Assembly: GCA_030762895.1 (NCBI GenBank) | Contig: CM061063.1 | Coordinates: 104,058,210-104,122,209, forward strand | Source of the DNA: Sophora flavescens | Lineage: Eukaryota > Streptophyta > Magnoliopsida > Fabales > Fabaceae | Reading direction: 5' to 3' | Length of the DNA: 64,000 nt | Part shown: positions 20,941-34,700 of the stretch, piece after piece | How the letters are laid out: each line of letters opens with the position of its first letter | Position numbering within the stretch: position 1 is the first letter of the stretch | Translations under genes and position numbers: made by a program | The notes under the pieces: generated by a model | Told to the model about the DNA's origin: nothing | The model's input: only the letters and a program-made list of their open reading frames with translations | Databases searched by the model: none

Positions 20941-21770
20941 TTTGTGGTACAACATTTAGTGAATATTAATTGTATTATATCTTTTTATATTAAGAATATT
21001 TATTTCCAAATATTTTGACATGCTTTCCTCTTAATTATATGTATTTTTCAACATTTAATGCATACTAATTGTATTTATATTTTTTTACAACAAAAACAAA
21101 AAAAAAACTTGCATTTATATTTTTTTCTATGAATCTTAATTACATTCTTGACAAAAACTTTCAAGAACCTATCCAATGACACCCGTAGTCTTTTGTGGAC
21201 TGAATTGATAGTTCAATCATAGAAAAAAAGTAGAGATGATTCTACCATTTTAAATTTCCTCATTCCCTTCTTAATCCCAGGTAAAAACCAAAAAAGTGAC
21301 CGACAAGATCAACATAGTTGGTGGTTCGTTAAGTATGTTGTTAGGAGTTTGATACTTGTGGTGTATGATATATTTGGAATAGACCTTATTTGGAGAGACA
21401 AGATCCACTTTGGTGATCCTACGTCTTGAAAGATTAGTCTTCAACTATCGGCTGTGATAGCACACAAACAAAAACCAAAAAAGTGAACCATACGTTTCAG
21501 GCTTTCAGCTATGTTCCTTTATGTATTTCCTCACTGTGAGTAAGCTTTTAATATAAAATTCATTTTCGTTCTTTTAGTTTGCTAACCATGCAAGTTCAGT
21601 GTAGCATCCAGTATCTCAGCCAAGAAATCAGAAGGGATATCACCAGACTCGTTGCTTTCAGAACATCCTAAATAATTCCAGTTGTTAACTAAATATATTG
21701 TCACAAACAAATTTCGAAGTTTCAAGTCAGCAAAGCATCACCCCAAGTCACCAATGAGGTGCCACTTATA
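20941..21770. other. AT-rich intergenic upstream of coiled-coil gene
   Basis: No gene or clear repeat recognised. It probably holds the promoter of the gene starting at 21828. Confidence 0.4.
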
Positions 21771-21775
21771 AAAGC

Positions 21776-21783
21776 ACTGCCTC
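21776..21783 (+). promoter_or_regulatory. Possible TATA box of the NT-C2 coiled-coil gene
   Basis: TTATAAAA lies only 45-52 bases before the first ATG. It would leave a very short leader, so it may not be the real core promoter. Confidence 0.3.
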
Positions 21784-21827
21784 GCATCTACAAGATTATA
21801 ACAGAAATATTTTATCAGCCTGAAAAC

Positions 21828-24800
21828 ATGTTCAAGTCATGGAGCAAGAAGAACAGGATCAAAGCTGTATTCAAACTGCAATTTCAGGCAACCCAGGTAA
21901 GCTGAAGACAAAAAAAGCTTTATTTCTTCTGATACTTAATCTTAAATTGGGGTTTGGCCTAGATGTTATATTTGAAACATATTGCCAAGGAAGTTTGAAA
22001 TTTATACAGTATCAATAGTAGATTTTGATAGCTATATTGCGGGGAATGTCATGCCAATATACAGATTCAGCAGGCAGTGCTTTACCTTGTTCAGTATCTA
22101 CTTTTTATCAGGTGCCAAAGATGAAAAAATCTAAACTGATGATAGCCTTGGTGCCAGAGGATGTTGGGAAGCCAACAGTAAAACTAGAGAAAGTTGCTAT
22201 CCAGGATGGAACCTGCTCATGGGAGCATCCAATTTTTGAAGCAGTTAAATTGGTTAGGGATGCAAAATCAGGAAAACTATATGAAAAAATCTACCATTTC
22301 GTTGTTTCAACTGTAAGCAGATGCTGTAATTGCACTGTTCTTTACCTGACTAGGATGTTGGAAAGTCTAGGGACTTGTTTCCACTTCCTGTTTACATTTC
22401 TTGTTTTTACTAATAATTAAAAAAATGTCACCTTATTTTCTTTATGTTTCCTATTTTCAAAGATTTGTATAGAAAACAGTGGAAACAACAATGTAAAAAT
22501 GTCACCTTGTTTTATTATGTTTTCTTTTTTCAAAGATTTGTACCGGAAGCAATGAAAAGTGTATCATGTACAAATCTTTGAAAACAAGGTAGCATTTTTT
22601 ACAATTATTAATAAAAACGGAAAATGAAAATAGTAACCTGGAAACAAAGCAAAAGACCCCTAATGTTTGTGGCTTCTTGCAGGGATCTTCAAAATCTGGC
22701 TTTCTTGGAGAAGCCTCGATGGACTTAGCTGATTTTGTTGCAGAAACTGAGCCACTTATTGTTTCTCTACCCTTAAAGTTTGCCAATTCAGGCTCAATTC
22801 TACATGTTAGTACCTCGTATCTCCATCACTCCCTTGTTTCCGGTCTCTCAATCATCATGCTTACTCATATGTTTGCATGTCTTCAAGAATCTGAGCTTCG
22901 CGGGAGCTTTTTTCACATTCATATAAGATATATTCTATATATTATTTAATACCATCATATTACAAACACTAAATATAATTCCTCACATAACAATTTTGAG
23001 ACAGGTGACAATTCAGAATGTTGAAGGATATACAGATCAAAGGTGAAAATGAACCATAGTGCCAATAAGTTAATCTCAAGAAAATTGTTCTTGATTTTAC
23101 TTGTCTCCTATATGTGCTTACCTACCTTTTCGCCTTACTGTCAGAAATGGAGAAGATAATGGAGATGCCCGCTTGAAACACCAACTATGCTATTACAGTA
23201 CAGATGAAAGTTATAATGTTGAAGTAAGGTCTCACTGACACACGTTACCTTGGCTTTATACAGCTAGCACTTTCTATTGAACACAGTTGAGAATTTCCTA
23301 AATAAAAGCTTCAAGTTAAGAAAAGAAATAACCATGTTGTAAATTATAGTAATTATTAACATTTGATAGGATGGAACCTGATCAAGACCAGATCAGGGTA
23401 TACTGCACAATTTGTAATCTTTAAAGCATCTAATGGCGCCACTCCTTTGGCAACTTCATGGCAGGATTCTTCTAGGCTATTACCACCCCTCAGACAGAAT
23501 TCAATGCCAGCAAAAGGAAATGGTGAGGACATTGCTACAAAAATCCATATGTGTAGGAGGTCAAGCACAGATTGGTCAGTGGGTTCAGCATCAGATGGGA
23601 GTTTAGGAGACTGGACAAACAGTCTGGAAGATAATCTTCCAAGAGAGAGATTACAAGAGCCTTCAGATAATACCATTGAAAACCTCAAAAATGAAATTGC
23701 TTCTCTGAGGAGGCAAGCACAAGTATCAGAACTAGAGCTACAATCACTTCGGAAGCTGTTAGAAAAAGAATGCAGTCGAGCACAAAATATGTCAAGACAA
23801 ATATTCAGCCTCAGATACGAGAGAGATATGCTCAAAACGAATCTAGAGCAAGTCAAGTCTCAGCAGAGCCTCGATGATGAGACCAAAACCTCAAAAACAT
23901 TGCAGTCTGAGATTGAAGATATTAGGCTTCAGTTAGAAACAATAAAGGAAGAGCTTGCTTATGAAAAAGAGTTTAGTGCCAATCTTCAATTGCAACTCCA
24001 GAAAACACAAAACTCAAACTCTGAATTACTTTCGGCAGTGTCAGAGCTTGAAGCAATGCTGGAACAGAAGAATAAAGAAATATTGGCCAATACGAAAAAA
24101 CATGATAATGCTACAGAATTAGATCTCTTGAAGCAGAAAATTGTAGAGCAGGATAGTGAAATGGACATTTATCATAAGCAACGTGAACAGCTAAATGCTC
24201 ATATAAATGAGCTCACCATGCAGTGCGAGCTTCTGAAGAAGGAAAATCTGGATATCTCGTTGAGATTAAGGCAAGGAGAGGCACAACAAATCATGTTACA
24301 AAATGAACATTCAGCTTCTTTTGCTACTATAGAACAACTTGAATCACAAGTCGAGAGATTAGAAGGAAAGATAAAGCAGCAGGCAGATGAATTTTCAGAG
24401 TCTTTGATCTGCATCAATGAACTCGAAAATCAAGTCAATGATTTGGAGAGAGAACTGAAAGCACAGGAAGAAAAATTTCAAGATGAACTCTATGCTATGA
24501 AATGTGCAAAAATTGAGCAGGAAGAGCGGGCCAGCCAAGCTGAGGAGACCTTGAGAAAGACAAGACACGAAAATACTCTCACATCTGAGCAATTACATGA
24601 CGAATATAGAAGACTCTCAGTTGAAATGGCATTGAAAGTAGAAGAGAATGAAAAGATGACTGTCAAAGCCAATGCAGAAGTTGACGAAATGTGGAAGCAG
24701 AACGAACTTCTGGAAGAAACGATCCAGAAATGTAATCAAGAGCTCAGGCTTATGACAAATCAGAACGAAGTGAAACTGCACGAGCTCTTGAAAGAAATAG

Positions 24801-26604
24801 ATTCAAAAGGAAAAACAATGGAAATGATGTCACAAGAACTAGAGATTAAGTCTAAACAACTTGAAGATGTACAAAGATACAGCAATGAAAAGGAAGAAGC
24901 ATTTTCAAAGCAAATTCAGTTGCTCAGAATTGAAATTAAAAAGCTGATGACACAGGATTATGCATTGTCTGAAGCCAGGCCAACAGAGCAAATGACCAAC
25001 ATGATAATGCAGGAGAAAAAAGATGAGTGGATGATACTTGGCACCCTACTCTCAGAAATAGAAACCTTTAAGATTCAGCACAGTGAATTAAAACATAGCT
25101 TGCACAAAGAACAAGTAGAGAAAGAAAATATGAAGAAACATATATCTAAATTAGAAGAAGTGCTAATGCAGAAAGAAGCAGAATTAAGTGTTATGGAAAA
25201 GAAGCTGGAGAATAACAAAGGACAAGCAGCAGCTACTCATATGAATTTGGCTTCAACAGACAATAAGTGTGTTGCATCTTGTTCTTCCACTAAAGAACAT
25301 TTTAAGAAGTCAAAGTCAGACATGCACAAGGTAATTTTCCAGCACCCATGCTAGAAATCATAAATTAAGGACTTATGCATCTCTGTCAGGTTAGATAGTA
25401 TCACCACAAGTCCACAACCACTCCCTTATGAGTACACAACAAACTACACAGTCAAAATAAATGGGTAATCAAGTTAGAATCCAAGCAAATTAGTAAAATT
25501 TTCACAAAATGGTTATAATTAGAATTTGCAACAACCTTCCAATCATCATGTTTCTTACATGATATGAAATTTTAATATTCATATACTATAAAGCAAACCA
25601 TTTGACATGAGCACAAAACTGAAAGAAACATCACCGTAAAACAACTTAAAATCAGTTAGGTAGTACTTCTCATGGCGTGGTTCTACTCATTGTTTCAGGA
25701 ATGTTAATGTTAAATATTTTCCAGTTCATGATACATAGATGGCAAGGACAGCAATCTGATCTGATATACTTAAAACTGTGATAAAAGAACATTTCTGTTC
25801 AGCCAACGGGCTTGTAGCTCAATTGGCACAGGCCAGAGTGCCTTGGGTTCATGTAATGTTGAAGTTGGAGGTTTGATCCTCCAGCAAACCTCTTTCCCCT
25901 GTCCCCTACCGGGCTACCCATGTGCTTACACCTCCTAAGTAACCAAAAAAAGAAGAGAAGAAGTATCTGATTAAGGTTTAACTTTAGTTTTGCTTTGCAA
26001 ACATTAGTCGATGGCTTGATACTATGTTAACTCAGACTGTTGTTTTATTTGTAACATGAAAAGGGAATAGATGCTGCAAACACTGCTGTTGGGAAGTCTG
26101 GAAAGGGAGGAACAATAGGCAACTCAGCTGAGAACAACGTTTGTCTAGAACCACACATAAGGTAAAAATCAAATTTATATCTGTCTATCTGAATCACTAG
26201 TTACTTGAACACAACCATTAACCTTCATATTATTCATTATCATTGTAATGAAAAATCAGTGCTTCAGAATTCAGACTCAGATGTCAAATTTGTACTTATG
26301 CCCCTCATCTCATCCATAAACTCATTTTTATTAATTTTTATCTCATCTTAACTCCGACAGTGAAGTGAAAACTTGCACCGCAAATGACGCGATTGTCTTC
26401 AATGATGATCACGATGGTGGATGCCATACGAATGAATTGTTGAATGAAGTGGCAATCCTAAAGGAAAGGAACAAATATATGGAGAGCGAGCTTAAAGAAA
26501 TGCAAGAAAGATATTCAGAGATTAGTCTTAAATTTGCAGAGGTAGAAGGAGAAAGACAACAGCTTGTTATGGCTCTACGTAATCTCAAGAATGGTAAGAA
26601 CTAG
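21828..26604 (+). CDS. NT-C2 domain, long coiled-coil protein (EEIG1/EHBP1-type C2; myosin-heavy-chain-like)
   Basis: Eight exons fit by frame and GT-AG sites: 21828-21896, 22112-22312, 22683-22805, 23005-23042, 23145-23223, about 23387-25330, 26064-26161 and 26361-26604 (TAG). They give roughly 930 residues. The N-terminal NT-C2 domain starts MFKSWSKKNRIKAVFKLQFQ and continues with LVPEDVGKPTVKLEK, the DGTCSWEHP box, GKLYEKIYHF and SGFLGEASMDLADF. Plant proteins of this type follow the C2 with a Ser-rich linker (RRSSTDWSVGSASDGSL here) and a very long coiled coil, seen as heptads through exon 6, ending RNLKNGKN. NT-C2 domains are thought to bind membranes and the coiled coil to mediate assembly; the plant role is poorly known. 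The exon 6 start is uncertain: the usual AG at 23369 leads to a stop, while an AG at 23386 keeps frame. Confidence 0.85.
25806..25946 (+). mobile_element. tRNA-derived SINE in intron 6
   Basis: GGGCTTGTAGCTCAATTGGC is a good A box and GGAGGTTTGATCCTCC a good B box about 55 bases later, followed by a C-rich body and an A-rich end. It lies inside the intron at 25331-26063. I found no clear target duplication. Confidence 0.65.
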
Positions 26605-27522
26605 ATTTCTTTCCAGGTGTTGTCTCTCAAACATAAAACATACAAGGGTTATGAAGCAGGCAGAATATCATAATCACAGTAGTGGAATCAGTACTTTTCA
26701 CTTCGGTTGAGATCTATATCCTGTACGTCAACCAACCATGTTCACCTCATCTAAAGTTGCCTGGGCCACCCAGTCCAATATTTCTGGTCGAATGATACAA
26801 TGATAAGGTAGTCAGGGATTGCTGCCTCATATAGGCTATCTAGCAAATGGATTATCTTAAGTTTGACAATTTTGGCGCACAAAGATTACAAATAATACAA
26901 CATAAAAATAAAGCCAATGATGCTTAGAAGAACAAAAAGGCTATTGAATCTAGAAAATCTATCATCTTATGTTGGTACTTGTGCCTTTCAAAAGCTACTG
27001 TAAGAAGCTAATTTTAGAAGTTTCTATTTTAATTTTAAAGTAATTAAAAAGGTAGCAATTTTATGTCATAAATAAAGGTAGTTTTTTATATCACACAAAA
27101 AGCTACTTTAAAAATCAGTTTGACTCGTGAAAAAAATATTGAAATACTTTACATTGTTGAAAAGATCGTATATGATATTAAAGATTCTTAGCATCATTTT
27201 CAGAATAGCAAAATATTACTAAACATCTTTTCTTCTGATTTTGGCAAAAACAAAATGAAAGGCACCAATAACGTTTGGAAGTAATTATTGACCTACTTCT
27301 AAAAGCACTCAGAAAAAGAAAAAAGCAACAACAGTTTTTAAAAGGGAAAAATTGCTTCTATCATAAGCTTGACAAAGCGTAGCTATACATAAGACAGTAG
27401 GACACGAGAATAATGTATAATAGCATAAATTTCAAGCTTTTTTACAAAACGTATAACTGCTGAATAAGGGTTTTATTTGGCGGCAAATTTTCTATCAATT
27501 ATTCAATTCTTGTTTTTTAGAA
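26605..27522. other. Intergenic and 3' flank, no gene seen
   Basis: AT-rich flank of the coiled-coil gene. No supported ORF or repeat. Confidence 0.45.
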
Positions 27523-27532
27523 GCATCAATAT

Positions 27533-27724
27533 GTACCCAACACAAGTTGGGTTGCAATGGAAGTAGATTACATCCCAGACAAACATTATTTTCAGATGTT
27601 CGAATCTTGGAGTTATCACTTTATTTTGGGAAGGGTTCTACTTAACTACCACCGTGATCTGAAAGTTAATCTCACAACTATGCTATGCCCGCAGGATACC
27701 CGATCAAAGACCAAAAAAAAAAAT
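27533..27724 (+). mobile_element. SINE with 10-bp target duplication
   Basis: A 192-bp insert between direct repeats GCATCAATAT (27523-27532 and 27725-27734), ending in a run of A. It has a B-box-like GTTCGAATCTTGG near 27600 and an A-box-like AAGTTGGGTTGCAATGG near 27545. The 66-codon ORF across it is not a gene. Confidence 0.7.
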
Positions 27725-27904
27725 GCATCAATATATAACTTCACAGAGGTACTTTGATAATAAAATGAATCTTCATCTAATCTATATTTGCTCCAAAGAT
27801 AGATTATTCAGTATTGCTCTGATCTTGAATTCCATGTCCATCGTATTAGAAGTTCTGCCATATTCCATTGACTGATTGACCGAGCAAAGTATAGATGATG
27901 GGTT

Positions 27905-28435
27905 GCAATATTCTGCACCACCCATATTTTATATCACCTATTATACCACCCATGTGACAAATTTTGGGCCAATCAAATTGTCACATAGGTTGGTCAAAAT
28001 TTCAAACTTTTTAATTGTATTATACTATAGACAAACTATATGAATACATTATATTGTAGTATAATATATGTGCTTTTTGTATTTGCAAATTTAACTCATA
28101 TTAAAAAAATGTTTTTTGATTAAAAAATACTTATTATATTGCAAAATATTATTGACAACGAACATTATTTTAATTCATATTAAAATATTATTTTACAATA
28201 TAATCAGTTTTTTTAATCAAAAAATATTATTTTAAATATGGGTTAAATTTGCGAATACAAAGAGTATATATACTATACTATAATATATTATATCCATATA
28301 TTTGACTACAGTAGAAATACAATTAGAAAGTTTAAAATTTTGACCAAACCCATGTGACAATTTGATTGGTCCAAAATTTGTCACATATGGGTGGTATAGT
28401 GAATGCTGTAAGATATGAGTGGTATACCTTAGCCA
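27905..28435. mobile_element. Foldback (long terminal inverted repeat) element
   Basis: The left arm contains TATACCACCCATGTGACAAA, TTTTGG.CCAATCAAATTGTC and TTTCAAACTTTTTAATTGTA. All of these recur in reverse complement in the right arm up to about 28435. The arms are about 230 bp each and the element is almost entirely foldback, AT-rich and without coding potential. It lies between the two genes. Superfamily is undetermined. Confidence 0.75.
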
Positions 28436-28598
28436 AACCCATAACTGATATATACCAAGTACAGAAAAGAGCTGAACGAGGAAAATAACCCGATTACAAG
28501 AAACTTAAATTGTGTGACACGCTGACACTTACAAAATTACAGTGGTAAAGCAAAATACCTTTCAAAAGTCCAAATTCATCATCATATAAACCTCTATC

Positions 28599-28727
28599 CC
28601 ATCATGGTGTGGTACGGTTGGTAGATAATCGAATTCCTTAAGCATGTGGTTAGGGATTCGATTCCTGACTCATACGTGGATTAGTCTCTGACTCCTGACC
28701 GGAGGATACTCGGGTTCATCCCAAAAA
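28599..28727 (+). mobile_element. SINE, short variant, near the SHOC1 3' end
   Basis: A 129-bp insert between AAACCTCTAT repeats (28589-28598 and 28728-28737). A box TGGTGTGGTACGGTTGGTAGA and B box GGATTCGATTCC are clear. The 3' end reads GGAGGATACTCGGGTTCATCCC plus poly-A. It is the same family as the copy at 58044 but lacks about 60 bp of its middle. It lies about 30 bases past the SHOC1 stop, probably in the 3' UTR. Confidence 0.8.
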
Positions 28728-28756
28728 AAACCTCTATTCTTCTCTCCAAGGATAGA

Positions 28757-31700
28757 TTATTTTCCCTGATACCGTAACTTACTTCCATCACTCCAGACCA
28801 GCTTAGTTTGGCTTCCACTTTGATTCCTCCCAAAAGTCAGTGTCTGCCATTGACTGAATGTCAATGAAAAATAGAACAGAAGCATAGTTGTATTGATGTC
28901 AACTAAATCTAGGACACAGTTGTGACTAGGTATTTTTGTAAATGGTATTATTCCCCCAAAATAAAGATGCCCAACATATAAAATAACTATTGCCATGCAT
29001 ACAAATAGTTGTTTAAGGATCTTCGGATTTCAAATAACAAGTTGTAGATAGATTAGGATAAATATCAGTGTGTCTTTAAGCTTAACTGCTTAAGCTTTTC
29101 GATTGAAGGTAATACATAGCTACTACAAGAAGACTATCCCTAGTGAAAAACCCACCTATATGGTTTTCGACTCCATCATTTGAACCTAACATTTCCTCTC
29201 ACATTTGCATGTTGCAGATCCCATTTTACCTTGGAATACGGGATACATACCCACCCACAGTTGTATCTGACATATTATCTTCATACCGGATGTCCCAACC
29301 AGTGATTAGAAAAACATTTTTAAGTAGGTTTACACTATTTATGCATGCGAATTACACCAGCTGAGCAAGACCAAAGAAAAAAGAAAAATAAAATCAATTG
29401 CGTGTATAGAATGTAAACGTACCTTGGTCGATATTTTATCGTTAGGTGTAAGAGAAGCGACATTACTTCCTTTCTTGGCTGAGTTTGAAGATGGTGCAGA
29501 TTGCTTCAGCCTTTTCTGTGCTGGAGTATTTCCAGGTGTTCTACTAGGTTGGTACTTATAGAACTCAAATATAGAAGGACTTCTCTTTAATAATGATTTT
29601 TGACGCAATATGCTCTTTTCTTTCACTCTATTAATAAATTTAGTTGTAAAAGGTGAATTCTTCAACGGACTAGATGATTGGCGGGCTCGGGAGAGTGGAG
29701 TTTCTCCCAAATGTGACATTTCCTCCTGGAAGGGTATTCCTTGTAAGTTTTTCATAGATGCCCGAGTTAAACCCTCTTCAAAAATGTTTTCACGGTACTT
29801 GAAGTCAAGAGGAAATACATCTTTTCCAAAGTCTGGTTTGGGATAGTCGTCAACTTCCGCTCCTGTATCTTTTAAAGATCTCCATGTTTTCGATGAGTTG
29901 GCTTCTGGGTGACTGTTATTGTCGAATGACAATCTCCTTGCAATTTTATTCCTTCTTATCTTATCTTTCTCCGACTCAGTCATCAAACTTGAGAAGTACA
30001 TGGAGTCAGAAATGGGGAAGCTTTTATCTAACAGGGGACTATCAGTCAAATCAACCACCTCACCTCTAACGTCCTCATGCAACTTCTCATAATTATTGAG
30101 GCTATGCCAATTAAAGTTTTTGCTCATCATAGCAGTGTCCAGTATATCATTTTGAGCAAACTCTTTATTTTTCAAAGAAAAACAGGGTTGTTCTAGGTGC
30201 TCTGATACTTGAGGAGCTTTGCAGTTCCATAGATCACGTGATGATTGGGAGACTATGGAAGGGTTTCTCATTGTAGTCGCACTGTTTCTTTGCTTTTGAC
30301 CCAAGAAATCACTCGCCGAGAAATTAGCCTTTGTTAAGTCATTGGATTTCCGAGCATCATTTGAAATACCAAGATCACAAGGTTTTGGCAAGGTAGAGGA
30401 ATCTGGAAAGGCCTCAGCTACTTGATTTGATGTCTCGAATTGCAACAATTCATTAAAACATGGTTCATCTCTCTGATGACTACTAAAAGGGTTTTTTCTT
30501 TTTCTTCCGTTATCAACTTGATATAAATGACACCTATCTGAGTCTGGACCAGAAGATACCGAAGAGGAGCAGTCTGACGTCATTATGGATTTTGAATCCT
30601 CCCGCTCCCCATATCTGCAGAAAACACTGAATAAGGATATACTTTCTTCTGGAACATGATACTTTTCTAAAACATGCATCCTTTGTTCATGTGACAACTC
30701 AAGAAACTCATGAAGCATGGTCCCTGAAGATAGTATAGAGTGTGCCGTTAATGGATTTATTCCAGGAAATTTTGTAAGAAATGACTCTGCAAGAGTTACT
30801 GATTCAGGCATTTTAGGATACAGACCCCTTGTCAATTTGGTAGCACTCTTAATGCAGCATACTATTACTTCATTTGTCAACTCAGGTGAGTAAGAAAGGA
30901 AGATCTGCAAATCCATTCCCAGGCTTGATGCAGCTGCATATAGCCCATCTGAGGATTCCATTACTGTTGAAATAAAGTTAAACTCACCCTCAAAGACCTG
31001 AAAGGAGAGGAGAACACAATTAAAACCAGTTCAATGCGTGAGTGATCAGGCTCAACTAACAACCACCACAGCAACTACTCTCGTACTTTGATTAATCATG
31101 TTTACATCCATCATGATGCTTCTATTCTATCATATTTAGCTACGTAATCAGATTCAGCAAACGAATTTATCTGTTCCCTTGTACTAAATGCTTACTTTCT
31201 TCCAAACATATAATAATGAATATATTATACTTTCATTAAAACCCCTCAATTCCCCTTTCCAAAGGGGTGAATATTAGGGTGTTTGCTCAGTGAGACATTA
31301 ATCTTGTAAGGGGTCTAAAGTAATGTTCTAAAATGGCATAGCTGAAGCTGAGCTCCGAGATTGACATTCCTTCCCCCAAAAAGGTTTCTCATATAGCTCA
31401 TAAAAAAACCATCTGACCAAAGTCAAGCACCTTCATCATTTTTCAAAAGCACTACTTGACATCGCAGTATTTTATATAACTGTTGAAAAAATAAATCTCA
31501 CATATCGATACTGTAATTTAATATAAAAATTTAAATTACCAGAAAGCAGCCACGGAAGTAAAAACTCAGCAATGTCAGAACATCTGTTGCAATATTCTCA
31601 ATACATAAAGGCAAGCTTGAAGATGCTTCAGTAACTGGAGTTGCTTTCTTCCCAAGGTTTCTACTATCATACCATACCAAGCAAATTGATGAGCTTATTA

Positions 31701-34700
31701 TGATATCCACAGGCAAATCTAAATCACGTTCTACAACTTGAATTCCTCCTTTCTCCATTGCAAGAATTACTTGGTAAGAGCTTCTTCTAAACACTATCAT
31801 TTCCTTATCTACATTTTGAGTATTCACAATGATAACTGATCCAGGAAAAGGCTCCGTACTCTGATGACCATTCTCAGCTTTCACTACAGGAATTAGTGGC
31901 ACTAAATTGTCTGCTTCAGGTGCAACATTTGAAGATTTTATATCATGGCTTTGCTCCACAGGACAGAAGTTCAATAGTCTCTCTAACTTCTGATTCATCA
32001 TACTTTCCTTAGCATTGAAAATAAGACTTGTCTCACTTTCCTAGGACACAATCATTGTTAGTTGCGTGAGTTTAATGATATGCTTGCACAGTCCACAAAT
32101 ATTTAATTGACACTAATTTGGAAAACTTAATCCAGTTTTTCTATCATAAAAACCCTATCTTGAATCCTGTATGCCGATTTTAAATTACATCCTAAAGCGT
32201 GAGATAACATATCATTCGATCGTATTGCAAATTATTATACTATAGCAGTAGAACTTGGTCAGTTCAAAATATATGAAATAAGAAACATTGACATCAATGA
32301 TTTCAGAATTTATTTGCAATATCATTAGTATCTATTATATAGAATCTATATAAGATAAGCTATGATATGATTATGAATAATCACAGACAGACTTACCAAT
32401 AAAATTTCAGTGTTTGGTGGGGGCATTTCAACACCATCACAGAGTGCTTTGACAGTAGCATGGCCATCCAAATCAACCGTCAAAAAGTGATGATGAGGCA
32501 AGCCAACCGAGTTTGGTGAAAGTTCAGATATTCTAGATGAGCCATATGGACCTCCATATTCCAAGATAATGCCAAATTTGTTGAATGGAAACAACGGCGA
32601 AACATGCCTTCAATTAAATAGAGCAATTTTACTACGCCGGGTTTTCTGTAAGCCTTTCTTTGAGCATAAGATGGGAGGAAAATTTGATGATACAATGGTC
32701 TAAATGCAAATTAATAAGTAATTGAAAAATGTTTGGGCACAAGCAAGAAGTTAAAGGAAGAAAATGGAGAAAATAATGATAAAAGATCCTAAAGTCTCAC
32801 GCTAAAATATGTTTACTACAATTCGACTAATAAAACAAATAAAGATTGCTTAAATGTCATTGATGAATGCTTCTCATAGACAAGTTTTCATTAGGTAGTA
32901 TTCTAACCCAGTATGAAAATTCCTAACTGGAAAACAGAGAATAGTAAATAGACTTTTAATCAAACAAAAGCGCTTGAAGCTGAAAGCTCTCCAAATATCT
33001 GCTAATGCACAAAATGCCAAAACAGATCAACATAGGTTCCCTGCTATGTTTTGTGTTCGCTTGCCGTGGTCAATATCTTTATTATTTTTAAAAAGGTTAT
33101 GACGGTATAGAATTGATTCTGAGAGCACAGGAGGAATACAATCCATTACTTAAATATAAAACCTACGAAGACTCCAAATGTTGAAACCATACCCAATATA
33201 ACAAAGAAAACTCATACATCTACAACTGGTGATTTTAAAGGATATATCATCAGGGAAGTTTAAAAAGCATGCTAAAAAAAATAAAGCGCAATTCCATACA
33301 ATGCATGACAAACAAAAATATCCTGAAACAAAAACTTACTTGTATGAAACCAACAAGCAGTCTGAAATCAGAAGTTCCTCCATTTTAGTATTTGTGTCCT
33401 CAGGCACATTATTTGCATATGATTGCTGACTATAAAAATTATTTAGTTCACTGAATGATAACCCCAAGGAAAGAAGGAGGCTTTTCAACGACCACCAGAA
33501 TACTTTTTCAGTAACAATTAACGCTTTCAAACTATCCCGTTTGATGTTTAACTGTAAAATTTCCTTGACAACTGTTAGTGACGGGTGTGCTGCAGTAATA
33601 TTGTTGTCCACCTTCTTGTTTCCATCTTTAATCAAAGATTGGAGGAAGCCTAACCTCGATTTCAAGTAGTCCAAGTTTTGACATAATTTGTCTACATACA
33701 AGCATGCTGGATGGAGGCCATAGAAACATAAATACCAAGCAGCCTGTTTGATAGCACCTAACCCAATAAACGCCATATTGTTTTCATTTACATGGCATTC
33801 CATCAGCTTGTGCTTTTGAAGACTCAGCAACTTAAAATAATCTACATCTGAGTTATGCGTCTTTGCCAGCTCTGTATCACTCTGCAAAATGGCCAGATAG
33901 GTTTTTTCAAAATATCCAGCAAGGGTCACAATATTGTCGGACAACTTAACCCTATGAGAAACAGTGTGCCATCCTTGTGATTGTAGACCAGCCTTCAATT
34001 CAGTGGATCTAACTTTTAGAACACTAACATTAGCATTGGTGGACTCTAGTGCTAACTTACAATCTCCCATAACAGTCGCTTTTTGAGGGTTTAAGAGATA
34101 ATCAAGATTGCTTATTTCTGACATAGACTTATATAACAACGAAGCCCTCTCAGCATTTATTTCAGGTAATTGTTCTCGACTTCCTTGTTTAGATGATCCA
34201 TGTTCCAATTGTTTGCCTGAAGCAAATTCTACGGGCTGCTTATCAAGCACAGGCATGCGATCAGAAAGCAATTTCTGCAACTCTTCACTTTGGTTAATGT
34301 CACATTCACCTATAGGATCACCAGAGAAAACAAGATCAAATACCAATGTTCCACACTCAAAAGATTCTCCTTCGAAATCCAAGTTCATATCTATCTTAGC
34401 CAACATGTTCTGAATCTTCTGGTAGAAGTTAGAAATTTTGCTATTGAATTTATCTTCTTCCAGTAGATCCCAGTTTAAGTAAATACCATCAGAAGTAGAT
34501 AGGGGACGGGTCTTCAAGTTGGAAAACAATTCTTCAATGATATCATGCAGAGGTGTCATGATTTTGTAATCAGGGATTACAGGTACAGGCAATGATTTGA
34601 ATGTGTCATCTATTAATGCTATCTGATTACTAACAATCAATTCCTCAAAATTCTTGAAATTAAACTCTTTCTTAAACATCCAGTCACTTGTATCTAGATC

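Noticed and set aside
25806..25830. tRNA gene
   Set aside because: It has tRNA-like A and B boxes, but no cloverleaf can be formed and the sequence continues into a SINE body with an A-rich end.
27557..27757. 66-codon protein gene
   Set aside because: It lies almost wholly in a SINE with a 10-bp target duplication.
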